DNA of 64,000 bases from Gemmatimonadaceae bacterium (GTDB lineage: Bacteria > Gemmatimonadota > Gemmatimonadetes > Gemmatimonadales > Gemmatimonadaceae). Positions 18,463 through 27,372 of the stretch are shown piece by piece. How positions within the stretch are numbered: the first letter of the stretch is position 1; every line of letters begins with the position of its first letter. The notes below the pieces were generated by a model, which saw only the letters and a program-made list of their open reading frames with translations, ran no database searches and had not been told where the DNA came from. A program made the position numbers and the translations under genes. The DNA lies in assembly GCA_013361935.1 (NCBI GenBank), contig JABFXC010000008.1, forward strand, positions 1 through 64,000, in the 5' to 3' direction.

Positions 18463-19401
18463 GTCTCCTGCCACGAGCACCGAGCAGTCCGCGGCGCGCA
18501 CGATCTGCGTCGCCGAGCTTCCCATCAGCAGACGTTCCATCGCGCCGCGCGAACGACGGCCGGCGGCGATCAGGCCGGCGCGGTGCGAGTAGGCGAACGC
18601 GGTGACGCGCTCCGCGACGGAGCCCGCGACCACGCGCGGACGAACCGTCACGTCCGCGGCCTCGAGCTGCCGCGCCAGCTTCTCCAGCGCGCTCTGCGCG
18701 CTCTCCTCGTATGCGCGATCCCATCCGATCGCGTCGGCCGGCATCAGCTCGATCTCGGGACGCACGTGGACCAGGTGGAGCAGCGCCGGCCGCTCCATCA
18801 GCGCGAGCGCGGTACGCGCGAGCTTCAGGTCGGCCGGTCCAAGATCCGCCGCGACGACGGCGGTGTGAGGCAGCCGGCGCGCCCGGCGATCGACGGCGAG
18901 CACGGGGACGTCGGCGCGGCGCATCACGCGCATCGTCGTCTCGGCCCCGAACGCCCGCGCGAGCGGGGCGTGCTTCCCGAGACCGATCACGATGAGCGTG
19001 TAGTCCACCGCTCGCGCTTTCCGCACGATCTCCGTCGCGGGACTTCCGAACTCGACGTGCAGCTTCCACTCGTCGCCGCCGCACTCGCGGAGCTGGCGTT
19101 CGATGCGGTCGACGGCGGAGCGGGTGAGCACCGGATCGTTCGCCCACGTCGCGGCGTCGGTGACGAACCCTGTCGCGAACACGGAGAGCGACTCGAAGAC
19201 CGTCATCCCGGCGACAGTTCCTCCGGTGCGCGCGCCGAGCTGCGCCGCGATGCGAAGCGCGGCGCCCGCTGCGCGGCTTCCGTCGGTGGGGACGAGGATG
19301 CGCCGCGTCACGTCCTCGATCGTCTGCGTCGCCGACTGCTGCGCCGTCGCGTTGAACGGCTCGCTGATCTGCGCGTGGCCGGTGGTGATATGCTCGCTCA
19401 T
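18460..19401 (-). CDS. Universal stress protein, two USP domains
   Basis: RRILVPTDGSRAAGAAL; two repeats, second ending GRRSRGAMERLLMGSSATQIVRAADCSVLV. Confidence 0.93.
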   Translation of the reverse strand: MSEHITTGHAQISEPFNATAQQSATQTIEDVTRRILVPTDGSRAAGAALRIAAQLGARTGGTVAGMTVFESLSVFATGFVTDAATWANDPVLTRSAVDRIERQLRECGGDEWKLHVEFGSPATEIVRKARAVDYTLIVIGLGKHAPLARAFGAETTMRVMRRADVPVLAVDRRARRLPHTAVVAADLGPADLKLARTALALMERPALLHLVHVRPEIELMPADAIGWDRAYEESAQSALEKLARQLEAADVTVRPRVVAGSVAERVTAFAYSHRAGLIAAGRRSRGAMERLLMGSSATQIVRAADCSVLVAGD

Positions 19402-19584
19402 GGCGTCTCCTGATCGGACTACTCACAAACTGGTGTCCGTTCGCGCGCCGGCAGTCAGGCATCTCCCTACTTGTGTTGAAAGACCCCCCCTACAGACCGC
19501 CCCGCTCGGGACATCTATCCTCAGTCATCGGGCGTCGCGGCATCCCTCGGTCGGGGGCTGCCGACGCCTCAGGTCGTTGGAGCC

Positions 19585-20607
19585 ATGATGCCCACTCTTC
19601 GCACCCTCATCGCACGGTTGCGCCGCGCGCTCTTCCGGGCACCGCTCCTCGGCAAGCTCGCGGGGGCGAATGCGGTCGTCGGGGCGGTTGCCGCGGCATT
19701 GCTCCTGTTCATGGCGCCGCATGGCCAGCGCCAGCTGATCGTCGCGCTCCCGCTCGCCGTGAGCATGCTCGTGAACCTGCTCCTCCTCCGGCTCGCGCTG
19801 CGGCCCCTTGCCGAGCTCGGGGAAACGATGCGCCGCGTCTCCGCGGGTGATCTCTTCGCGCGCGTCGGCGCGTCGCCCTTCGCCGACGACGACCTCGCCC
19901 GCATCGGAACGACCATCAACACGCTCCTCGACGGGCTGATCGCCGAGCATTCGCGCGTCCGCCAGCTCGCGGCGAAGGCGATCGAGAGCGCGGATGACGA
20001 GCGCTCGCGCATCGCCCGCGGCCTCAGCGAGTCCACCGCGCAGACGCTGGCCGCGGTGTCGCTCCGCACGCGCTCGGCGCTCGCGCATGGCGCGAGTCCG
20101 GAGGTGGCGGAGGAGCTCGGCGTGATCCGCGAGCTCACCGTCGACGCGATGGAGGAGCTGCGGACGGCGTCGCAGGTGCTCTATCCGAGCGTCCTCGACG
20201 ACCTCGGGCTCGAGGCCGCGCTGCGCTGGCTCGGCCGCCGGCTCGAGGCGGATCACGACGTCGAGGTGCGCGTCGACTCGACGGGCTCGGCGCTCGAGGT
20301 TCCCCGCTCCGTGGCCCGCGCGCTCTATCGCGTCGCCGAGGAGGCGGCGGCGAACGCGATGCGGCACGGCGCGCCCTCGATGATCCGGATGACCGTCGGG
20401 GGCGACCACGGCCGGGTCGAGCTCGGGATCAGCGACGACGGCGGCGGCTTCGATCCTGGCGGCGTCGACCCCCGCAGCTCGCTCGGGCTGGCGATGATGC
20501 GCGAGCGCGTCGCCGGGCTCGGCGGGCGGCTCACCATCGACAGCGCACCAGACTGCGCGACGCGCGTCGTCGCTCGCGTTCCGCTCCAACATGTGAGGGT
20601 ATCATGA
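19585..20607 (+). CDS. NarX/DevS-type sensor kinase homologue lacking the conserved H-box histidine
   Basis: HAMP-like region, HisKA_3-like RIARGLSESTAQTL, HATPase EEAAANAMRHG / DDGGGFDPGG / GLAMMRERV. Confidence 0.85.
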   Translation: MMPTLRTLIARLRRALFRAPLLGKLAGANAVVGAVAAALLLFMAPHGQRQLIVALPLAVSMLVNLLLLRLALRPLAELGETMRRVSAGDLFARVGASPFADDDLARIGTTINTLLDGLIAEHSRVRQLAAKAIESADDERSRIARGLSESTAQTLAAVSLRTRSALAHGASPEVAEELGVIRELTVDAMEELRTASQVLYPSVLDDLGLEAALRWLGRRLEADHDVEVRVDSTGSALEVPRSVARALYRVAEEAAANAMRHGAPSMIRMTVGGDHGRVELGISDDGGGFDPGGVDPRSSLGLAMMRERVAGLGGRLTIDSAPDCATRVVARVPLQHVRVS

Positions 20608-21284
20608 CCACCGAGACGATCCGTGTCCTGCTCGCCGACGACCATCTGGTCGTCCGCGCCGGATTGCGTGCACTGCTGCGCTCCGCGCCCGACATCACCG
20701 TGGTGGCGGAGGCGGCGACGGGACGCGAGGCGGTCGAGGCCACGGCGCGTCTCACTCCCGACGTCGTCGTGATGGACCTGTCGATGGCCGACATGGACGG
20801 TGTCGCCGCGACGAAGGCCATCGTCGCCAGCGGGAGCCGGGCGAAGGTCCTCGTCCTCACGATGCACTCCGAGGACGAGTACCTCGTCGACGCGTTGGGC
20901 GCGGGCGCGGCCGGCTACCTCGTGAAGAGCGCCGCCGCGCGCGAGCTCGTCGACGCGATCCGTGCCGTGGTGCACGGCGACGTCTACGTCCAGCCCGCGG
21001 CGGCGCGCGTGCTCGCTCGCGTGGTCCTCCATCCGAACACCCCCGCCGACGATCAGGCGCGTCTCGATCATCTCACCGGCCGCGAGCGCGAGGTGCTGCG
21101 CCTCGTCGCCGAGGGGTACAGCGCGGCGGGCATCGGCGAGCGGCTGTTCATCAGTCCGAAGACGGTGGATACCTACAAGCAGCGCATCACCGAGAAGCTC
21201 GGGCTGAACGGCCGGCCGGAGTACGTGCGCTTCGCGCTCCGCGCCGGGCTCCTCCCGGCGCAGGCCGCCGCCCCGACGCGCTGA
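20604..21284 (+). CDS. NarL/FixJ-family response regulator
   Basis: RVLLADDHLVVRAGLRALL, VVVMDLSMADMDG, LTGREREVLRLVAEGYSAAGIGERLFISPKTVDTYKQRI. Confidence 0.96.
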   Translation: MTTETIRVLLADDHLVVRAGLRALLRSAPDITVVAEAATGREAVEATARLTPDVVVMDLSMADMDGVAATKAIVASGSRAKVLVLTMHSEDEYLVDALGAGAAGYLVKSAAARELVDAIRAVVHGDVYVQPAAARVLARVVLHPNTPADDQARLDHLTGREREVLRLVAEGYSAAGIGERLFISPKTVDTYKQRITEKLGLNGRPEYVRFALRAGLLPAQAAAPTR

Positions 21285-21291
21285 GCGGCAT

Positions 21292-22485
21292 GTGACGATC
21301 GTGCGCGCCCCCGCCGCCTTTCCCTCGCTCGCCATCGACGACGCGCGCGCGCTCGGCGCACAGTTCGAGGCGATCGTCTCGATCACCGCCGACGCGATCA
21401 TCTGCACCGACAGCGAGCAGCGGATCACGCTCTTCAACCGCGGCGCCGAGGCGATCTTCGGCTGGGCGGCGGCGGAGGCGATCGGCCAGCCGCTGGACAT
21501 CCTGCTTCCCGCGCGCTTCGCCGGCAGTCATCAGCGGCAGATGGATCGCTTCGGCCGTTCGGCGGTCGCCGCGAAGCGGATGGGCGAGCGCGCCGAGATC
21601 GTCGGCCGGCGAAAGGACGGCGGCGAGTTCCCCGCGGAAGCGTCGATCTCGAAGATCATGCTCGACGGGCGGTGGATCTACACGACGGTGCTCCGCGACA
21701 TCTCGGTGCGCAGGCGCATCGAGCACGAGCGCGCCGAAGCCCTCGCCCGCGAGCGCGCGGCACGCGAGCAGGCGGAGCTCGCCGAGCAGCGGGCGCTCCG
21801 CGCGCTGCGAGCGCGCGAGGAAGTGCTCGGCATCGTCTCGCACGACCTGCGCAATCCGCTGAGCGCGATCGGCATGTGCGTCCGCGCCCTCGACGAGGCC
21901 ACGACGCTGGAGGCATCGGCGCGTGAGGCCGTGCAGACCATCAACCAGGCGGCGGAGTGGATGCAGCGGATGATCCACGACCTCCTCGACGTCGCGAGCA
22001 TCGAGGCGGGGCACCTCTCGATCGATCGCCGTGAGGCCGACCTGGTCGTCCTGCTCGTCCGCGCGGCCGAGATGTTCCACCCGCTCGCCGAGGAGCGCGG
22101 GATCGCGCTCGCGACGGACATTCCCCAGGAGCTGCCGGCGGTATACCTCGACGGCGAGCGGATTCTCCAGGTGCTCTCCAACCTGCTCGGCAACGCCCTC
22201 GACTTCGCCGGCGGTGGCGGCTCGGTCACCGTGCGCGCGGCGCGTGAGCCGGGCGCGGTGCGGCTCTCGGTGATCGACGACGGGCCGGGAATCCCGCCTG
22301 ACGATCTGCCGCACGTGTTCGACCGCTTCTGGCGCGCGCGCCGGCACTCCCGCACGCACGGCAGCGGGCTCGGTCTCGCCATCGCGAAGGGGATCGTCGA
22401 CGCGCACCGCGGCCGCATCTGGATCGAGAGCAGCGTCGGCGCGGGGACGAGCGTGCACTTCACGCTGCCGGTGCGGGAGGGATGA
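21292..22485 (+). CDS. PAS domain sensor histidine kinase
   Basis: PAS (ADAIICTDSEQRITLFNRGAEAIFGW), GIVSHDLRNPLSAIG, DDGPGIPPDDLPHVFDRFWRA. Confidence 0.94.
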   Translation: MTIVRAPAAFPSLAIDDARALGAQFEAIVSITADAIICTDSEQRITLFNRGAEAIFGWAAAEAIGQPLDILLPARFAGSHQRQMDRFGRSAVAAKRMGERAEIVGRRKDGGEFPAEASISKIMLDGRWIYTTVLRDISVRRRIEHERAEALARERAAREQAELAEQRALRALRAREEVLGIVSHDLRNPLSAIGMCVRALDEATTLEASAREAVQTINQAAEWMQRMIHDLLDVASIEAGHLSIDRREADLVVLLVRAAEMFHPLAEERGIALATDIPQELPAVYLDGERILQVLSNLLGNALDFAGGGGSVTVRAAREPGAVRLSVIDDGPGIPPDDLPHVFDRFWRARRHSRTHGSGLGLAIAKGIVDAHRGRIWIESSVGAGTSVHFTLPVREG

Positions 22486-23190
22486 ATGCCCCGGCCGCGC
22501 CTGGCGCATCTGCGGCATGATGCCTTCCGCTCCGCGAGCCGGCGCGCGCTCCTCCTGATGCTCCTCGCCGCCGCGGCCGCCCCCGCGGTGACGAGGAGCG
22601 GCGCGACGGCGGGCGGCGGACTGCCGACACCGTTCGCGCTTCCGACGCTCCACTGGCGGCTGCTCGTCGCCGCGTCGGGGATCGGATACCTGGTGTGGTG
22701 GCTCCGGCGCGAGCCGGCGCGCCGCGCCCTCCCCGCGCTCGCGGCGATGAGCGTCGCCTTCTGGCTGCTGGCGACGACCTTCGCCATCGTCGCCGACGCG
22801 CGATCGACGATGTTCTACACGGCGGACGTCCTCGAGGACGGGATGGCCGTGCTGCTCGGCCTGTACGCGACTTCGGCGCTGCTGCGCGCGATCGCGCGGG
22901 CCGACGAGTGGGAGACTCGCCGACTGTCGCCCGCGACCTGGTTCGCCGACGATGTCACGACGCTCGCCTGCGGCGCCCTCGTCGGCTTCTGGATCTTCTC
23001 GGCGGTCGGAGTGTATTCCACCGCCGGGCTGCTCCTGCTCCTCGTCGGCGCCGGCGGAGCGCTGCTGCTCCCGCTGCGCCTCCCCGACGCGCTGTCGGCG
23101 ATCGTCGAGTCGATCAGCGGGCGGCGGGGCTCGCGCCGGACGCGCCGGCGCTCGCACGGCACACGTCCTCATCCCGGAGGGTCGACATGA
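22486..23190 (+). CDS. Hypothetical integral membrane protein
   Basis: Multiple TM segments, adjacent to the kinase stop. Confidence 0.65.
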   Translation: MPRPRLAHLRHDAFRSASRRALLLMLLAAAAAPAVTRSGATAGGGLPTPFALPTLHWRLLVAASGIGYLVWWLRREPARRALPALAAMSVAFWLLATTFAIVADARSTMFYTADVLEDGMAVLLGLYATSALLRAIARADEWETRRLSPATWFADDVTTLACGALVGFWIFSAVGVYSTAGLLLLLVGAGGALLLPLRLPDALSAIVESISGRRGSRRTRRRSHGTRPHPGGST

Positions 23191-23663
23191 CACCCACCTC
23201 TCCCCATGCGACGCGGGCGACGTTCCGCGAGCTCGAGCCGGCCGACTGCGAGCGCATCCTCGCCCGCAATCATGTCGCGCGGCTGGCGTTCTCCTTCCAC
23301 GATCGCGTCGACATCGAGCCGATCAGCTACATCTACGAGAACGGATGGCTCCACGGCCGGACCTCGCCGGGCTCGAAGCTGCACACGATCGCCCACAGCC
23401 ACTGGGTCGCGCTCGAGGTCGACGAGATCGAGGGGCAGTTCGACTGGCGCAGCGTCGTGGTCCACGGGACGTTTCTGACGCTCGACCCCGAAGTGCCGGG
23501 CGTGGAGGCCGACGCGTGGATGCGCGGACGGAAGCTGCTCCGCGCGGCCGTTCCGGAGTTCGGCACCGCCGGTGACCCCGGCGCCTTCCGCACGGTGATG
23601 TTCCGCATCCACATCGACTCGCTCACCGGCCGGGAAGCGCGAAGCAGGGGAGTACGGGAGTAG
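23187..23663 (+). CDS. Pyridoxamine 5'-phosphate oxidase-like flavin-binding protein
   Basis: LARNHVARLAFSFHDRVDIEPISYIYENGWLHGRTSPGSKLHTIAHSHWVALEVDEI. Confidence 0.88.
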   Translation: MTPTSPHATRATFRELEPADCERILARNHVARLAFSFHDRVDIEPISYIYENGWLHGRTSPGSKLHTIAHSHWVALEVDEIEGQFDWRSVVVHGTFLTLDPEVPGVEADAWMRGRKLLRAAVPEFGTAGDPGAFRTVMFRIHIDSLTGREARSRGVRE

Positions 23664-23740
23664 AGGAGTACGGGAGTAGGGGAGTACGGGAGTACGCAAC
23701 TGCGACATGGCAGTGCCGTACCCCCGTACTCCCGTACCCC
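23649..23740. repeat. Stuttering palindrome: 16-bp unit x3 plus opposing arm
   Basis: ggagtacgggagta(ga/gg/cg) x3 at 23649-23696; opposing gtacccccgtactcccgtacccc at 23718-23740; contains the stop of the PNPOx-like gene. Confidence 0.85.
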
Positions 23741-23745
23741 GTGCT

Positions 23746-25065
23746 TTACCCCCTGCTCTCCCACAGCGGCGCGTGCTCCTCGACCATGAAGGTGAGCAGC
23801 GCCTGGCCGTCCTCGTAGGCGATGCGGAGCGCGGTGTCGCGGGCGCGCGGGTCGGTGAGCACGTCGATGGACGTCGGCTCCCCGATGGTGTGCGTGAGCT
23901 GGCGCCCCGCGACGCCGTTCTCGCCGAGCATGAGCTGCACACGGTCGTCGCGCGAGTCGTAGTCGACGCCGGCGAAGGGATAGTCGAATGCCTGGACCAC
24001 CGCGCCGATCGCGGGCTCGTCGATCTCGAGCGCCGCGCGCCGCGCGCGGTTGCGCAGCGAGAACTCGCGCAGCCGCGCCGTCCAGTCGGCGCGCGGCAGG
24101 GTGATCGTTCGCGGCTGGTGGAGTGGCGAGGACGGCGGCTCGCCCTCCGGCACCAGCAGGACGGAAGTCGTCGCGGCGCGCAGCAGCTTCGTCGCGACGT
24201 TGCCGAAGAAGAGACGGTAGAGCAGCCCGTGCGTGTGCAGCCCGCTGACGATGAGATCCGCCTTCGCGTAGCGGGCGAAGTCGGTGATCTCCTTCGCCAC
24301 CGCGCCGCGCAGCGTCACCGTCTCGATCTTCGCGCCGGCGGGCAGCCCCTCGCGCATCCGGTCGAAGGCGGCGGCGAGCTCGCGCTCGTAAGTCGCCTCC
24401 CATCCGGGAAGGTCGCGCTCGATCTCGCTCACCCGTGGCATCACGTGCACGAGGAAGATCGTCGTCGCCTCGGGGAAAAGCGCCGCGGCGAAGCGCACCA
24501 CGCGCTCGCTCGTTCCGCTCATGTCCACCGTGACGACGATCGTGCGCGGCAGGCGCTCCCACGTCGGCGCGACCGCGAGCAGCGGCCGATCGATCACCCG
24601 TGTCAGCTCGACGGGGATCTCGTTCCCGAAGACGCGATCGACGACCGGGTGTGGGCTCAGTCCGGTGACGATCATGCTCGCGTCGCGCTCGCGCGCCGTG
24701 CCGGCGAGGGTTTGCGACGGGATTCCCTGACGCACCTCGGCGTGCCATCCCGCGCGCTCGCCGAGGTCCTGACGAAGCTGCCTCGAGACACGCTCGCGCA
24801 TCTGCGTCGCGAGGCTCTTCACCTCGTCCAGGGGGACGAGCAGCGCCTCGGGCGCCATGAGCAGCGGGGTGATCGGCTCGACGACGCCCACCACCTCGAC
24901 GTCGCGGTGAAACCGCTGCGCCAGCTGGCGCGTCGCGCGAAGCGCGGGCTCGGTGGAATCGCGGCCATCGCTCGCGAGCAGGATCGGTCCTTCGCCGAGC
25001 GGCGACCCCGCCGGCGGCGACTCGGCCCGCGGCGTCGCGGTGACGGGTCCGGTGATCGTTTGCAT
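23746..25065 (-). CDS. USP-USP-DUF5335 fusion protein
   Basis: Two USP domains then RTITLPRADWTARLREFS...LGENGVAGRQLTHTIGEPTSIDV (DUF5335-like) at 23746-24111. Confidence 0.85.
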   Translation of the reverse strand: MQTITGPVTATPRAESPPAGSPLGEGPILLASDGRDSTEPALRATRQLAQRFHRDVEVVGVVEPITPLLMAPEALLVPLDEVKSLATQMRERVSRQLRQDLGERAGWHAEVRQGIPSQTLAGTARERDASMIVTGLSPHPVVDRVFGNEIPVELTRVIDRPLLAVAPTWERLPRTIVVTVDMSGTSERVVRFAAALFPEATTIFLVHVMPRVSEIERDLPGWEATYERELAAAFDRMREGLPAGAKIETVTLRGAVAKEITDFARYAKADLIVSGLHTHGLLYRLFFGNVATKLLRAATTSVLLVPEGEPPSSPLHQPRTITLPRADWTARLREFSLRNRARRAALEIDEPAIGAVVQAFDYPFAGVDYDSRDDRVQLMLGENGVAGRQLTHTIGEPTSIDVLTDPRARDTALRIAYEDGQALLTFMVEEHAPLWESRG

Positions 25066-25289
25066 GGTCTCCTCCTGCGCCTCGGTCGGCGCGATGTCAC
25101 GGCTCGCACGGAGCGCTCTGCTCCACCTGATACGTTCGCCGCGCGACGACGCGTGGTCTGTCGGCGGAGCACCGTGCGACTGTCCGAGTTCCGCCGACGC
25201 TGCGGCGATGCTCGCCCGACTCCTCGCGCCCCGCTCGCGCCGCATGATGCGGGACGCGATCAGACGAGCACCCCTGCAGGAGGCGCACG

Positions 25290-26411
25290 ATGGCCACGAT
25301 CATCACGAGCAGAACCACGACCCGTCCGCTGGCGGACCAGGACATCCGCCTCGCGCGCGACACGATGCGCGCGGCGGTCTTCGTCGCGAAGGGACGCATC
25401 GAGCTCCAGGAGCGGCCGATCCCCGGGATCGGCCCGCGCGACGCGCTGCTCCGCGTCACGACGACGACGATCTGTGGAACGGACGTGCACATCCTCCGCG
25501 GCGAGTATCCGGTCGCGCCGGGCCGCATCGTCGGCCACGAGCCGGTGGGCGTCATCGCGAAGCTCGGCGAGGCGGTGACGGGCTACCGCGTCGGGCAGCG
25601 GGTGATCTGCGGCGCGATCACTCCGTGCGGGCAGTGCGACTCGTGTCTCGCCGGCGACCGCTCGCAGTGCGGCGGCGAGCCCCTCGGCGGCTGGAAGCTC
25701 GGCAACACCATCGATGGGTGCCAGGCGGAGTTCGTGCGCATTCCCGATGCGCAGGCGAACCTCACGCCCGTGCCCGACGAGCTGAGCGACGAGCAGGTTC
25801 TGATGTGCCCGGACATCATGAGCACCGGCTTCGGCGGCGCGGAGCACGGGAACATCTCGATCGGCGACACCGTCGCCATCTTCGCGCAGGGGCCGATCGG
25901 GCTCTGCGCGACCGCGGGGGCGAAGCTTCGCGGCGCGGCGCGGATCATCGTCGTCGAGCGAAGCGACGAGCGGATCGCGATGGCGCGGCGCATCGGCGCC
26001 GACGTCGCCGTCGACCCGCGCGTCGAGGATCCGGTGCGCGCGATCCGCCGCCTGACGGCCGGACGCGGCGTCGACGTCGCCATAGAGGCGCTGGGCACGC
26101 AGGAGACCTTCGAGAGCGCGTTGCGCGTGCTGCGTCCCGGCGGGACGCTGTCGAGCCTTGGCGTGTACTCGGGAAAGTTGAGCCTTCCGCTCGACGCCTT
26201 CGCCGCGGGGCTTGGCGACCACCGCATCGTCACGACGCTCTGCCCCGGCGGCAAGGAGCGGATGCGCCGCCTCGTCGAGACCGTCGCTTCGGGACGTGTC
26301 GACCTGCGTCCTCTCGTGACGCATCGCTTCCGCCTCGACGACATCGTCGAGGCCTACGACCTGTTCGCCAGCCACCGGGACGGGATCATCAAGGTGGCGA
26401 TCACTCCGTGA
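25290..26411 (+). CDS. Zinc-dependent alcohol dehydrogenase (MDR family)
   Basis: GTDVHILRGEYPVAPGRIVGHEPVGVI, GAITPCGQCDSCLAGDRSQC. Confidence 0.95.
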   Translation: MATIITSRTTTRPLADQDIRLARDTMRAAVFVAKGRIELQERPIPGIGPRDALLRVTTTTICGTDVHILRGEYPVAPGRIVGHEPVGVIAKLGEAVTGYRVGQRVICGAITPCGQCDSCLAGDRSQCGGEPLGGWKLGNTIDGCQAEFVRIPDAQANLTPVPDELSDEQVLMCPDIMSTGFGGAEHGNISIGDTVAIFAQGPIGLCATAGAKLRGAARIIVVERSDERIAMARRIGADVAVDPRVEDPVRAIRRLTAGRGVDVAIEALGTQETFESALRVLRPGGTLSSLGVYSGKLSLPLDAFAAGLGDHRIVTTLCPGGKERMRRLVETVASGRVDLRPLVTHRFRLDDIVEAYDLFASHRDGIIKVAITP

Positions 26412-26418
26412 GGCAGCG

Positions 26419-27270
26419 ATGCGGATCTGGCGGGGGATAGGCATCACCGCCGCGGGGGTGCTCGGCGTGGGCATCGTGGCGGCGGCGATCGCGCAGGCGC
26501 GGTGGTCGTCGCGAAGCGCGCGCATCGCGTCGCGACTCGCCCTCGGCCGAGTGGACGCCGGCTCGCGACCGGCGAGCTATTCGCCCGATCAGCTGGCCGG
26601 CCTCCCCGCCCCGGTCGTCCGCTACTTCGAGCGCGTGCTGCGCCCGGGGCAGCGGATGATCGGTGCCGCGCGCATCGTTCAGCGCGGCGAGTTCGCTCTC
26701 TCGCGCGACCGGTGGATGCCCTTCACCGCGACGGAGCTCGTCTCCGTCCGGCCGTTGGGCTTCATGTGGGATGCGTCGATCCGCATGGTGCCGCTCGCCA
26801 CGATGCGTGTCCGCGACAGCTACCTCGATGGGACGGGCACCATGGAGGGCCGGCTCCTCGCGCTGCTGCCGCTCGTACGACAATCGGGCGGCGGGCCGAT
26901 GGCCGCGGCGACGCTGCAGCGCTATCTCGCCGAAGCGCCCTGGGTGCCGACCGCGCTCCTGCCGAGCGAGGGCGTGCGCTGGACGGCGCTCGACGACAGC
27001 TCGGCGCGAGCGACGATCACCGACGGCGCCGTCACGGCGTCGGTCGACTTCCACTTCGATCGCGACGGCACCATCGCCGGCATCTCCGCCGACCGCTACC
27101 GCGAGGTCGGCGGAACGCTCGTCCTCACCCCCTGGCGCGGCCGGTGGCGCGGCTACGAGACGGTCGACGGCATGCTCGTCCCGCGCGAGGGCGACGTGTC
27201 GTGGCAGCTCCCCGACGGCCCGCACACCTACTGGCGCGGGCGGCTGGAGGAGGTGAGGTACGCGTGGTGA
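26419..27270 (+). CDS. DUF6544/DUF6920-like protein
   Basis: PAPVVRYFERVLRPGQRMIGAARIVQRGEF ... YEVGG/PWRGRWRGYETVDGMLVPREG layout. Confidence 0.6.
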   Translation: MRIWRGIGITAAGVLGVGIVAAAIAQARWSSRSARIASRLALGRVDAGSRPASYSPDQLAGLPAPVVRYFERVLRPGQRMIGAARIVQRGEFALSRDRWMPFTATELVSVRPLGFMWDASIRMVPLATMRVRDSYLDGTGTMEGRLLALLPLVRQSGGGPMAAATLQRYLAEAPWVPTALLPSEGVRWTALDDSSARATITDGAVTASVDFHFDRDGTIAGISADRYREVGGTLVLTPWRGRWRGYETVDGMLVPREGDVSWQLPDGPHTYWRGRLEEVRYAW

Positions 27271-27281
27271 AGGAAGGGGCG

Positions 27282-27372
27282 TAGGGCAGGGGCCAGGCGG
27301 AAGGAACGGCGTCACCTGCAGTCGGCGCAGTGCCTGGCCCCTGGCCCCAGCCCGTCCCCCGCCCCTACGCCC
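27282..27372. repeat. Palindromic repeat (GGAAC family), convergent
   Basis: gtaggggcaggggccaggcggaaggaacggcg-type arm opposed by cctggcccctggcccc...cccctac. Confidence 0.75.

Noticed and set aside
23649-23696. Three 16-bp direct repeats as a CRISPR array
   Set aside because: Units are contiguous with no spacers, and an opposing complementary arm follows; no cas genes.
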